Assembly (NCBI GenBank): GCA_013397115.1
Contig: VWZW01001651.1
Coordinates: 413,147-477,146, forward strand
Source of the DNA: Edolisoma coerulescens
Taxonomy: Eukaryota > Chordata > Aves > Passeriformes > Campephagidae
Direction of reading: 5' to 3'
Length of the DNA stretch: 64,000 nt
How positions within the stretch are numbered: the stretch's first letter is position 1; every line of letters starts with the position of its first letter. The notes beneath the pieces are model-generated. The model was not told the origin of the DNA and did not search any database. It saw only the letters and a list, made by a program, of their open reading frames with translations. The position numbers and the translations under genes were made by a program. This document shows, in pieces, positions 1 through 12,936 of this stretch.

Positions 1-928
1 TACACTGCTGTAAAGATGTAAAGCTGAAGCAAAACAAATACTGTAAAAATCTTCTGTACTGCTTAATTGCTTTGTTTAAAAAAAAAATTAAATCAACTTT
101 GCCTGACACTCCAATATTGGAAAAAAAAATTATTTGGCTTTTATTTTTAGCTGATTAGAAAATGGATTTGCAAAATATTGTAAGTACATGTAAACACAGT
201 TTATGAGTGTGGGAGTGTTAACAAGCCACACTGGTTGGACAAATATATATTTCTTTTCCCTGCCATATGCTCTCTTTAGTCATCTGTTAGCGATATGCAC
301 TCAGATGTGCTCTACTAATGTCTACTCATTATAAACAAGCACATCACAAAGACCTTGATAAAACCTTCCCTCTGTCAATACTTAAGGAAAGTGAAGCCCA
401 GCGATCGAAAAACACATCTGGAACCTGCTCATCATCCTTTAAAGCTAAATCTCACCTCTGAAGATGGAAATACTTTCTTTGTCAAAAGACATCTTTAAAT
501 ATTACATCCATTTTTTCACATACATGTGATGTCAGAGTAAGGACATGCATTACCAGAGGCTATAAAAACCTGCAAGCATGAAAAATCTGTGAATTTCACC
601 TTTCAGATGTCTCTGTGTGCTTCAAAACTTAAACTTCAATTTGAAATAAATTTCTAAACTGCTTCTTTTGTTCTCTGTGTAAATGACTGTGCCAATTTAT
701 TGTGTGTGTGAAACCACAGCACTGGCAGAAGTTGTCCCTCCAGCTCACTTAATGAGACATTCAATCTGAAGTCTTAAAATTATTGCTTAGAATCAATTTT
801 TTAGAAAACAGTCACATACAAAAACATCCTAACGTAGTTTGTGCACCTAGGTACTTGTTTAGCTATCTCATAAACAACTCACACACATATTTATCCCCCT
901 TTACAGAAACAACTGCGTTTCTGAAGGA

Positions 929-957
929 TATATATATATTTTTGTTGTTGTTGTTGT
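929..957. repeat. (TA)n then (TTG)n microsatellite
   Basis: Five TA units run into a short T run and then five TTG units. Ordinary simple repeat. Confidence 0.85.
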
Positions 958-3325
958 TTTGGTCTCTCAAAGATGTTATTTTATACTTCCAAAATCAACA
1001 CCTAAATCTTTAAAACACAACTAACTTAAACCAATAAAGTTGTCCAAAGAGATATCTTACAAACTATACCCATTTTCTCGCATTTTTCTTTCAAAGAGTT
1101 GTGTGCTCCTTCACTCACTGATACACATACATGCATCTCAAAACCTGTCTGTGACATCAGTGAGACAAATGTTTTAACACTCTGCAAGGTAAAGAGTTCC
1201 TATACGGTTTCAGGTGATTTCTAAAATAAGAGTGAACATTTGGATGCAAGCTTTCCCCTGGACTATTAAAAGAAAACGGAGTCCCGTGTCACATTAGGAA
1301 TTTACACAATGACATCTCAGAGCTGTTCCTTTCCTGACATAAAAATATAACCATGTCTATCAACCTAAACTTCAATATAGGTTTCTTTATCTACCACACT
1401 TCTCTTCTTCCCTGCCTGTGTCCTACTGCAGTCACTACAACATTTCTACTTGCTTATGTTTTCTCATGCCAGAAGTTGTTTCTTTCTGTGGTTGCACAGC
1501 CCCATCCTCACTGAGATCAAAGCCTTCTCTCCCAGTCTTCATGAAAGCTTTGGGAAAATACATCATTGTCTTATACTTATCATTCAGCAGTAGCTGGGAT
1601 CCGAGAGGTCCGGTAAGGCCTTGTGTTTGCAGTTCCTTCAATACTTTCATATCCCTTTCTCAGACTCACTGCATTTCTATAAACACTACAGCATTACTAA
1701 CAGGAGATCCCATGGAGCATGATATTTTGGTGTTGAAAAGGAATGAGCCACTACAACTGCAATATGTTGGATCCTCCCACATGTGCAGCAAGTCTGAGAT
1801 GTCCCAAATGCATCCAACTTGCTGTGCATGGACCGATTAATTCTCCATCATGAGCACTTTGCTTAACACAGAGGACACACTGGGCTTGCCACATGCACTT
1901 TACATGATGGGTTTCATCCATCACGTAAAGTAAAGTTTGCAGCTGTATGCTCCTGTTGAATAAATGTTAGATTTGCTATCTCTTTTAATCTATAAAATAA
2001 CCATTTTATCCTTTTCCCTTGTTAACATCAGCCATCTCCAACTTCATAAGCATCATCTATCTTTTCTCTTGGACAGCATAAGCAAATAACATGTCTACTT
2101 ACGGTAATTGTTCTCAACACTTATTTGATTCAAAAATTTGTTACTTCAGTTTTAGCCTTGAAAAAGTGCTTGTATGGTGAAAACTCTGTATATCTGGGGT
2201 CTTTTTTTCTGACTACAGTAGTCCATCTAATAAAAGACATTGCTTCTACACACCAATCTTGTCCTATTATATCAAGTCCGTACCAGAACAAAGAGAAGTA
2301 TTAAGAAAAGAAAAGTAGTATTTAGTGCAGCTGTCACTGATACAGATTCAGAACCATGGTGGATGAAAATAAGACAAGGCAATAATCTATGATTCCTGAG
2401 AAACATCTTTGCAGTCAGCCTTGATTGAGTTAGGCACTGAATGCCACGTGAAACCACTGTTCAGGGTTGTGGTCTTGAGCACCCATTCAAAGAATACGAG
2501 TCTGATTTCAAGGAGGGGGAACATTATTCCTAACAAATACATAGTTTCAAGGTCAATAGCCTCTTTTCCATCTACAAGTACATTTCAAATCCCTTCAAAT
2601 ACACCTGCAAAAGACAGTCTGAAAATGGAAATGGTATTTACATTTAAACAGCATATTTGGTCTCAGGACATATTTTATTGTTAAAAAGTCAATACTAGTT
2701 TTTGGAGACACTTTAGGCTTTTCCCATCTTTCCTCTGTTATCACTCTCTCGAATTAATAAGATTCAAAAGCTATTCTACTGCATAAAATAGTCACAGACA
2801 GAGTTTAGGCTAATCCTAAGGGTTTTAAAAAAAAGTATCCTTATGAGACCTCAAACTTATTGGTGCTTAAAGACAAGCATCATGTGAGAAACAACCCAGC
2901 GTGGTAGGCTCAGTTCATAGCACTTGCTCAATCCCTAAAGTGACCTGCGTAGAATATTATTGATTGCATATGAGGAGTGTGGAGATCAGCAGCAAGCACA
3001 ATAACCACAGTCACTTTCATTCAAGTGCACCACAGGGAACAGATCCCTTCTGTGCTAAAGTTACTGTTTTGAGCACACATGCAACAAACTGCTTGTTCCT
3101 CAAGCTCAGGGTGCAGAAGGTCTTATCTCCCACTTACCTCTGACTAGATAATAAACTAAAGAGAAGGGAATGGGGACAGCTTTCTAGCTCTCCAAAAAAA
3201 GTGTGAAGGTAAAACAAGAACGTGAGATTGCCCAAGTTACATTGGTTAGTTTAAGGCTACCTTAAGAATACTCTGTGAGAGTAACAGAAGACTGTTGTAT
3301 GATAAACAATTCCTAAAGCTGCCAT

Positions 3326-3341
3326 AAAAAAAAAAAAAAAA
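3326..3341. repeat. A16 homopolymer
   Basis: Sixteen consecutive A on the plus strand. No retrogene body is recognisable next to it. Confidence 0.85.
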
Positions 3342-6300
3342 GGCATTTTCAAGGGTGCACAAATGTTTTTCAAGAGTTATCAAATCTTAAGAGACTGGGG
3401 AATGAACAGCAGACCAGAGGTTGCTCAAGCAATTATGGATTCTTTAGATGAACATCATTAGATCCTAAATTTATGGCTTTTTCATTCTGTTACATGACAC
3501 CTTTACATTTTTTTTATTTGGGAGAATAGATAAGCAGTTACTCTTCAGTGTCCTGCACTGTATATGGGCACATATCTATCTTTATTGCCATGATGGCTCT
3601 TTTGTCAGAATTCTGAGGTCTGGTCTTGCATTGGTATACATTGCAGTAGTAAAAGCTGCATGATCAAGTCTGTCCTTTCAAAAGCATATTTGTATTGTAA
3701 AATATGTTAATGATAAGACATCCTTTCCTGTGTTGTGATTTTTCATTAATTGCAATGGATTAGCAAGCTGCTTTTCTCTGAACAAAAGAGGCTGTAGAGC
3801 TGACACTACTGAAGTCAGCTTTATAATATAAACGCAAGAAATATTGTGTTGAGTCATTGCACATTATAATTTTTCAGTTATTTTGCTTTATGTAACTGCA
3901 AAGGTTTCCATTTTTATAATCAGGCCCTGCAATAAGAATTTCAAACTTTCCACTATTAAACAGCATCCTTTAAATATATGCAGTATTAGTAATTTAAATT
4001 ATTAGGTTTTATTTTAATACCTTTGAACCTTTAATAGATGTCTTATTAACAACTCTATCAACAATGCATTGTCTTTTCATAATGCAAAACTTAAAAGCAT
4101 TTGAAGATCAACATTAAAAAAAATGGAAAAAAAAGAAACTAAATGAAATCAATACACAGCAACCTGAAAAACTGGCCATAAAAATTGGGTTTATAACAGA
4201 ATACTTTTTGAAGTAATTGGCACAAAGGCTGTTCTAGTGCAGATTGCTGCAAGAGCGCTCTTGGCAAGAACATCATAAGCACTAGCAAAACTTTAATATG
4301 CTCAAACAGCCAAATACAAACTGACACCAGGAACCCATGTGTGGCAACAAACAGGAAAAAAATAGAGTATCTCAATTTAATACAAACCTACATACAAAGG
4401 GATCAATTTTTACAATTCGTGGTTTAGCATACAATACAGCTGTCCTCAGAGTGAATATAGAGTAGCTATACATAAGAAATTAGAATTATCAATTCGGGGG
4501 AATTTCTCAAGAGTCCTTTTGATATGTAATACAGCAAATATAATGACTTAGAAACCAGACATCAATGCATTAAATGAGATCAGGTTGAGATCTATTTAGA
4601 AAAGACAGGTTTAAGCTGGAAAAAGAATCTCTTTGATATGACCTCCAGAGCAGACCATTTGCAGAAGGATTCAAGATGAGCAGATTTACCCTTGCATATC
4701 TGTTTGCTTCACAGCTGCTTTAAAGTATAAACTCCAAAATTTTTAATATTGAGTTATTGCAGAATTAAGTCTATGTAGTAAAAAAGATTAAGAACCTGTG
4801 ATTTTCTTGCACTTATTCCAAATGTTATAATGGATTTTGTTGAATTCAGAGGAATAAATGAAACATAGTTAATTTAAAATCTAGCTAACATAATTAACTT
4901 ATTTATAAATGATCTCTTACAGAATCTGGCTACTGCTGGTCAAGCTAGGAATCTGGCATATCTCAGAATTTTCAGTAGTCTGCATCCCTAATTTGTGGTC
5001 AATACTCATTTAACCCTAAAACTCAAAAGATCAGTTTACTTTAACAGATTGGCCACTTCAAATCCCTTGGTGTTCAAATATGTTGCATTTTTTTTCTTCA
5101 TGGAATGTTTGAAGTCCCCTTTAAAAATAATGCCTTGAGGATATTTTTTCCTTAATACTATTTAAAGAAAGTTGAAAGCATTTAGCTATTGAAGTGTGCA
5201 GGGTTCCAATAAAGGAATAGTCATCCCTGCCCATGAGCAAACTCTCGAAATTCACTATTCCAGAATTCTGGTGCTTTTGCCAGCAGTGAAATTTAAACCT
5301 AAAAAAGGACTTTTGTTGCATCAGTTCCAGTGCAGTTTTTCAGAGTATTGGGGGATGGTGGAAAATGGCTACATCATTCTGCAACAGAAAGGGTGAAAAT
5401 GTTGTTTAAAAGAAGTTGGTTTCAACTCTGTATGTCAGGGCAACCAAATCTTGTTGCACTAAACACAACTAATAATAAGTACACTTCAGATGTAGTTTCT
5501 TTATTTTTTTCTTTGCAGGGAGAAATAAAAGGTTCTTTTAGGCTTTTTTTCCCTACTCTTCTGTTTGATGTAGTTCTTAGCAGTCTAACAATTACCTTAG
5601 GTGATTCTCTGCAAGGCCTTGATAAGTGAGAAAGGACTAGATAAAACAAAATATCTGATATCAATGTATTTTTCCCACACGCAGAGAAAAAGATATAGAA
5701 AATGCTGTTGTCTGTAAAGACAGAAATGGATTCCCCGAGTCAACCTTGATTAAGACAGGAATGTTTATGTTACACTCAAGCTCTCCACCTGTGGTTGCAG
5801 CCCCAGAACTCATTCTGAAGTTAGTCAAGAAAAATTACATTCACTCTGCCTAATTTTGTGGCTAAATGGGAAGAAAGATCTGAGTTTTTCATATAGTAAA
5901 GCAGGGAAACAAAATGGAGAAGGCTGAGAACTATTATTCAAATGTCATGAATATTAGGGTTTCTCTGCTTGTGCTAATGGTGTATGGTGTATGTTCCTAC
6001 AGTGAAATGCAATTGTTTTGTTTATTTTAATGCTCGTATGCTTTCCCCTAGCCTGGCCCAATTTTTGCTGGCTGTATACAAGCACACAAGGTCTACCCAA
6101 AGGTCTTGGACAACAGAATATGTGAGCTTTCCTGCAGAATGCCACAACTGTGACAAAAGCAAAAGTGGAGGTAGGCAAAAAAGATTAATTTCCATAATTA
6201 TTAATATGCTTTCACTTTCCTCATGTCAATGACGCTTATATGAGTCTAAACAACAAAGTTCCAATATAAAGGGGAAAACAGACAGCAAAGTGTATGAGCT

Positions 6301-9300
6301 GATTTTATGAAAAATATGACTGCAAATTCCAGAAAAGCTTCTGCAGGTGAATACTAATGCCTCCACATTCAGATGACAAAAAGGAATGATCATAAGAAAG
6401 GAGGCAAAATTCTTCTGCTACGTCTGCCAAGATCTAATGTCAGTAGTAATGGCTGTTCGTAGTGTTAATTTGAACAGTTTTAAATACACCTCACATGGTC
6501 CTGATAAAGAAAGTAGCTGGCATTGAAACCACAAACCCCAAGCCCTAAAGTGGCTTTGCAGAGACTTGGGCTGCAGGAGAAGGCTGGGGCACACCACAGC
6601 AGCCCTTCCAGAGGAGCAGCCATGTGTACTGTCTTTACTAGTAAAAGTCCACCCATAGAAGGGATGAGATTTCCCTTGGAAGAAAAGACTTTTATCCACT
6701 TGGAGATGGATGGTCTTTGCAAAGCTGTGACCTTCTCCATGACAGCTACAAATGGACTACTATTTATGATTTGTTTCTATAATCCACTTAATGCAGCAAG
6801 CTAGATTATAGATAGCAATTTATTTGTAAAAATCATAATAAACCACCATTGTTTTAAATGCTAAACGTGGATAAATGGGGAGGAAAAACTGATGAGACAA
6901 GATTCGTGTTCTTGAATCTACACCAAAGAATTATGGCAGTCTCTTGCTTTATCTGCATTGGAATCAATTTAGTAATTTTTAATTCACTGATTTTCTGTTG
7001 TTTGCTTAACATTTATTAATTGATTGTCATTCTCATGCAATTAATTCAAAAGTTGACAAGTTTAACATGCAGAGATTAATTTTCTTTTACTAACCCACCA
7101 CTTAGAATACTTTTTTTTGAAAAACAGGTTACCAAGAAATTACCTCCACATCAATCATATTTATAAATGAAATACAGTAGGGGTGTTGCATGCCATCTGT
7201 CAATCCACACTGAACCTTTTCTTACAATTGGCTAAATTTTTCTATCTAATTCAATAAAATGGCCAGAAAAAATTAGGAGAGCTCTGTCTTTCACACACTG
7301 CAGTCCTAACCAAAAGTCAGTTTGAACACCTAAGACTTCTCTCTGCAAGGCTGGGAATCTCTTATTTAAGAGTATGAATCTTAGGCCACACGGAAATAAA
7401 TGGTATGCCTGCCCCATCCTCCAGTGGTCACAGGATCTGCACCTTTACAACAACCTACAGGTTGCTCAGCTGTCAAGTGTTTCTCATCCGGAATGAGAGC
7501 CATTCATTTGCCCTTCATGTCACACTCGTTTACAATGGCTGAAATGTTTATTCAGGAGGGCAGTAGAGATAATGAGCAAGGATTCTTTGCTCTTAGTTAC
7601 CAGGGGCTATTCACAAGACTTCAGACTCGCTGTGTTCCTCATTGCAACACAAAACAGCAGAGTGAAAGGAAAAATAGCATTCCCTACTCTCATTATTTTA
7701 TTATGGCTTTCACCATATTTGGAGTTTAACTGAAAGCCCCAGTTTCTGTGTCTTTTTTTGCTCTGTGTGTCACTTTGGCTGCTGCTGTAAAGTGGACAAA
7801 TTGACAAAACAGACTTTTTTATAGAGAGAGGCAAAGAATATGTCTTAGACAACAAGTATCTTTGTGGCCTATATAAGGCTAGAATGGACTCAAGCATTTT
7901 GATCTCAAAATGAGGATTTAATATCTCTCACAGACAACACAAAGGTTCAGAAAAATATGCAGTTAGGTACAAGAAGACACACAGAATAAATTCAGCACTC
8001 AATTCAGACTGTAAGATACATGAGCGTGCAAGCTGTGATGCATGGAAGTGCTGCAGGGCTTGTAGGAACCCAACCCAGATATTTATTTATTTTTGCACAG
8101 AAAATATAACATGACCTTTCTTCTCTCTCCTGTAATGTGGGTAAGAAAGCTCTGTAGAAGAAATCTAGTCTTTTCTGCATTTTAACTAAAATCTGAAGTT
8201 AGCTCTTCATGTAACAACTGAGGGTAGAACATATACGCAAATTTCTATACGCTTTAATCTCCAGCACAGCCCACTGATTTAGTGGGACTAGGTCTATGGT
8301 TTATTTGTAAAATAAGACTTAGAATGATTTAAAAGATTGTGAGAAATGTATGCAATATTTAACAAATCAAAATCAGTGGGTTTCCTACAGAAAACTAATG
8401 TGAAAACCTTGGAACAGCATCTTTTAGATGGATTTTAAAACTTTCTTAGGGAAATTTCTACCAAGCACATTAGTTCTCTGTTAAAATCTATGGGAACATT
8501 AATATCTTATTAACCTGGTAGAACTTTTCAGTAAAGAAAGGGAAATAGGTTAGAAACATATGTAAGTTTTGAAGATTTTTGTATACTTTGACCTGGTGAG
8601 TCATCAGTAGCTCACTGCACATCCATCTACACCCCTGTGAAATTCAATGGTGCCTGGTATTGCTTAGACCATGTAAAACAGCTCAGGTTTTGGCTTATTA
8701 TCCTGTTATATAACTGCTATTATAATTTCTCTACTTTCATCTACTTATGCTGAGCACCTTCCTTAAATCTCAGGTGAAATCCCCAGGACACTTCATACAA
8801 ACGTGTACTTTGGGTAATTGACTGTCTGGTTTAACTGCTAAATTTAAAGCAAGACAGGGCTACAGCACTGTCTGTTTTGTTGGACACATTTTCTGGCTTT
8901 GTGGGGTATTCAGTGCATGATTTGATAAAAACTGAGGCTAAATGAACTCCACAATTTGTATTCCTACAGCCACAAGTTTATTGGCTTGGGTTTTTTTTCT
9001 TGGCTCTGTCTGTAAGGTTCATTACTTACAGTTACTGCAGAATCAATTTGAAATGGCCAAAATCAGTGATGGAATTTATAGCACAATAAACGTACTGCCG
9101 TACAAGTGCTGCTACACATGAAAGGGCTTTGGAATATTTTCAGCAATCCTTCTACACAGCAGAGTGTTCTGTTTTTATCAATTTAACAGAATCACCACAG
9201 GTATATTCTAAGAGGTGTAATCCTGACAGCTGCACAGCAGATTTTGTCTGAGGCAGATATTTTTACAGGAAAACAATATTATTGATAAAATCTTAGCATA

Positions 9301-12300
9301 TCAGAACACAAAAAGGAAACTGCACACATCTTTTTCTTTCTCCACATCAGGCATTTGCAGTTCCATTTCACTCACAGGAAAAACTGCCGTGAACCAGAAA
9401 GAGTTTATGAAGGAAGCATTTTCACTCTCCTTGAGATATATATTAATTAATTATCAGCACTATGGCATGTGGAAAATGTGGAGGGCATTTGAAGCTAAAA
9501 CATAAAGTATAGCATCAGCAGTTGCCTGCTTATAACGTCTATAAAGATTTACATTTCTACTTAGTACATTTTTCTTTCCAAGTGTCTCTATTATAGACAT
9601 CTCATATTTTACATCATTTTGAAGCACAGAAAGTTTTAACTTTAGAATGATGCATTGTGAAAAAAAGACAGAAAAGACAGATGGCAGGCTGTCCTCCCCA
9701 AAACTCAATTTCATAATATGCATGTGATTGCTAATAGGCAGGCACTAAAAAACAATTTTCCTTGACGGAGAAGAGCCGATAAATTGTCAACATAAACTTT
9801 GTCTGTGGTTGCTCCAGTGATCTAAAGCTCTTCTGTGAGCTTTGTACCATCAAAGCCTGCATCTTCCAACCATATAAAAATTTATGAATGCATATGACTA
9901 TAAAGTGACTAAAACCAACCTATAATGCATGTTTGTGTGTTGAGAATCAGCTCCTTGCTTCTTCAGGAAAGGTGGTGTCCAGTGCCCCATTCCTAACCCT
10001 GGACACTGTGGGAGATCCAGCCTGGACCCAGAGATGCCCTGTGAGCTAAGTGAAACAGGGCTCTGCATTTAGGTATCTCCTAAGCACAGTGCTGCGTCTG
10101 GTGGTGGCCTGACTTAACCAATATAGTCTTTGTAACAATGCAACAATGCAAAAGATCACAAGAACTGAAAGCAGCTGATTTTTTAGGAAAAAAATTATAT
10201 ATTTCTGAGCACTTGAGCAAGGAGAAATTAATGAAAAATCTAATGACATAACAATTTCCAAGAAGAGAAACATTTATCTAATACCTCAGACCTTCCAAAA
10301 TATGTCAAAAGTAAAAGGGGCCACTGAGCTCACAAGAAATAAAATTGAGCATTCTACTCATGCATGACAAATTCTTGGGGAAAATGCCCAAACTATTTGT
10401 GCACAGAATGAGACTTGTTTACATTGGAAGTGCAGAGTTCATTTCAGATTTAAATATATCACTGTAACTGGTACCTACTAATTTTGATTTTTAAAAGGCT
10501 TATAACCATTAAATATTTTCATGCCACTAAGAATTCAGATCTTATTTCTGAGAGTAACTGAGAAGCAGCAATTCAACAGCAGATGAGCTGTGACTGTTAT
10601 GTTATCAACATATTTGCCTGGAACAAAATGATGTGATGATCCCACCACATATTTAATTGCAAAAATTCCTCAAGTTTGATTGTGAAAAGACTGAAACATT
10701 TTGATCAGGTTTTTCTTGCTATACAGAGGAGACTTGCACTACTTGAAAGTATGTGACCAACTCTGTAAAATGAAGCCATGGGAAGAATACATATTTCTTG
10801 AACTTTCTTTTGATAGGAGTAACACTGTCAGTTTTGAAGGCTCCAGCCTTGCATCCTATTGCTTTAATTTTATGCAGTCTATATTACTCTCTAAACATCC
10901 CCTAAAAGAAGCAAACAAACATTCAAATCAGTAGAAAAAGAATAGATCTCAAGCTTTGGAAATATTGTCAAATATTAGTAAGATACACTGTGTCCCATGT
11001 ATATTTGGATAGAGTCACTGATGTGCTGTATTGTTCGGTTTAGGATGGAAAAACATACAAAGACTGGAATTATAACTGAATACGTCTGTAAAAGAAAGGG
11101 GAATGGGAGGGTCTAATGTGCTATCAGAAATAAAAGTGAAAAACATTGTTTACCACTGACGAAATAGACCTTGTCTGTGTCCTTTTAATAGCAAGCAATT
11201 CGCACAGCAACGAGCACAAGAAGTTCAGAGAGAATAAAATACTTATCCATGAAAGGTGAAATAAAACATGTAACCCTCCCCAGGGTAACCTCTTCAGAGC
11301 TCAGACCTCTTTATGCGATTCATATGAATTCTCAGTAAAGACTCCAATATGAAGTTTGTAAGAAAATCACTTCTTGTAATATACTTAGTGTTTTCATTTG
11401 TTTGGGGTATTTTTTATGAATTTTAAGTAATGGAGAAAATTAAGGTAATTGTAGTCTCTAGGCTTATTTTCAGATACCGATAATTTTCCTTTAAGCAGGC
11501 ACAAAATTCTTGATTCTAAGGAGGAACAGACAAAAAATACAGCAGTAACAATTAAAATTTCTTATTTCATACTGATGCATTAAGGTATATAAGCTTCAGG
11601 GTCAGTATAAGCCTTGCTCAGCTTTCTTTAAAAGCATTGGGAGTAATAAAGACTTCCATTTTATCTTCAGTGAAATAATACTGCTGAAATATCACCTCAT
11701 TTTTGATGTCAGCAGTGATTTCTTTTTACCTCCATGATGTCAAATGGGAATTATTATTATTAGAACGACAGCTTCCTAATGATGCTGTAAAAAGGAGAAA
11801 CTGAAACTCTTTCCACTAAACATCTATATTCTGCTTTCTCCATAGAGGAAAGCAGATGGGCTCAACCACACACCATTCTTCAGACAAATCAAGAGGCATG
11901 CTCAAACATTTAGAAACAGAAGCAGCTCAAACACCAAGAAACAGAGGCATAATGGCTTACTGTGTTATATAGTGATGAATATGCACTCTGAAGAGTGGAG
12001 AAAAAGGACATTTACACTATAGCAGCTCTCTCTGGGAAACATGCCCTGAAACACTCATGATGAATTTTCTGTTCTAGACGGTAAAACCAGCAAATCAGTG
12101 TCCAGATCACTATCCAGGAGTCATTGCCCCAGGTAAAGTCAGGGAGTGAAAGCCTTGTATGATGCCTCCTGCTCAACTATTGGCTTCATGTATGGCACAC
12201 CGGGGGTGGGCATATCTGAAATGCTCTGTGCCTTTTTTTCCTCCTATTTTGTCAAATGAGTAAGTTCAGAAGAATGTTGCTTCATGTGACACCAAAATAT

Positions 12301-12881
12301 ATTAATAAGTTTGGCTTTTGAATAAATGATGGGCTTGAACCTCATGCAAACACCCGTTCATACAGAAAGTGAATAGCAGATACAAACCAGTGCCATCTGC
12401 ATGAGCAAATGGAGTATTTTGATTTTCTAATACACTTTGATCAAATATAAATAAAGATTCCCTACCAATTTTACATTTACTTATTACATGTATTGCTTCA
12501 AAGTAGTTAGTAAAGTCTTTAGGGTGGAGACTTATCTTCTAGGGTGGATATGAAAAAAATATTAATTAAATTGGAAAAAATGTCTCTATATAAGTTGGGG
12601 GTTTTCTTAATATAAGAACAGCAAAGCTTGCAAGGAGCCAAGCCATCTGCAGATGAGGAGGTGAATGCTACCAGCCCTGCTCTTCTCCCGCAGAAAGGTG
12701 GCAGGAACGGCAGCCCCAGGAAGCTCCCCTGGGCTAAATCCAAGGGGCAGGAAAATGTGTTTTTCCGCTGGTACACTGCTTTGTTTTCTTTCTGAGGAGA
12801 AGAATTTTGGAGTAGCTCTTCTAAAGTCAGTGGTAGGCCAGTTGAGAGCAGGAGTTCATCTTTTTCTCTTTGTTTTGTTTT

Positions 12882-12883
<2 letters not shown>

Positions 12884-12915
<32 letters not shown>

Positions 12916-12936
12916 GGTTGTTTGTTTGTTTGTTTT
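12884..12936. repeat. T29 homopolymer followed by (TTTG)n
   Basis: Twenty-nine consecutive T (12884-12912), then AATGG and TTTG units to about 12936. If this were the poly-A tail of a retroposed copy, the body would lie at higher coordinates on the minus strand. The sequence there (12937-13100) shows no recognisable gene, so I treat it as a simple repeat. Confidence 0.85.

Larger units (their letters stand above)
1..12883 (-). other. NPAS3: intronic sequence without recognised gene
   Basis: AT-rich unique sequence, inferred to be NPAS3 intron because it lies downstream of the minus-strand exon. Simple repeats are a (TA)n/(TTG)n stretch at 929-957 and an A16 tract at 3326-3341. The longest open frames are 1418-1840 on the plus strand and 1435-1650 on the minus strand, in a locally less AT-rich patch. 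Neither resembles a protein I know and I do not call them. I see no RNA gene or transposon. Confidence 0.55.
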
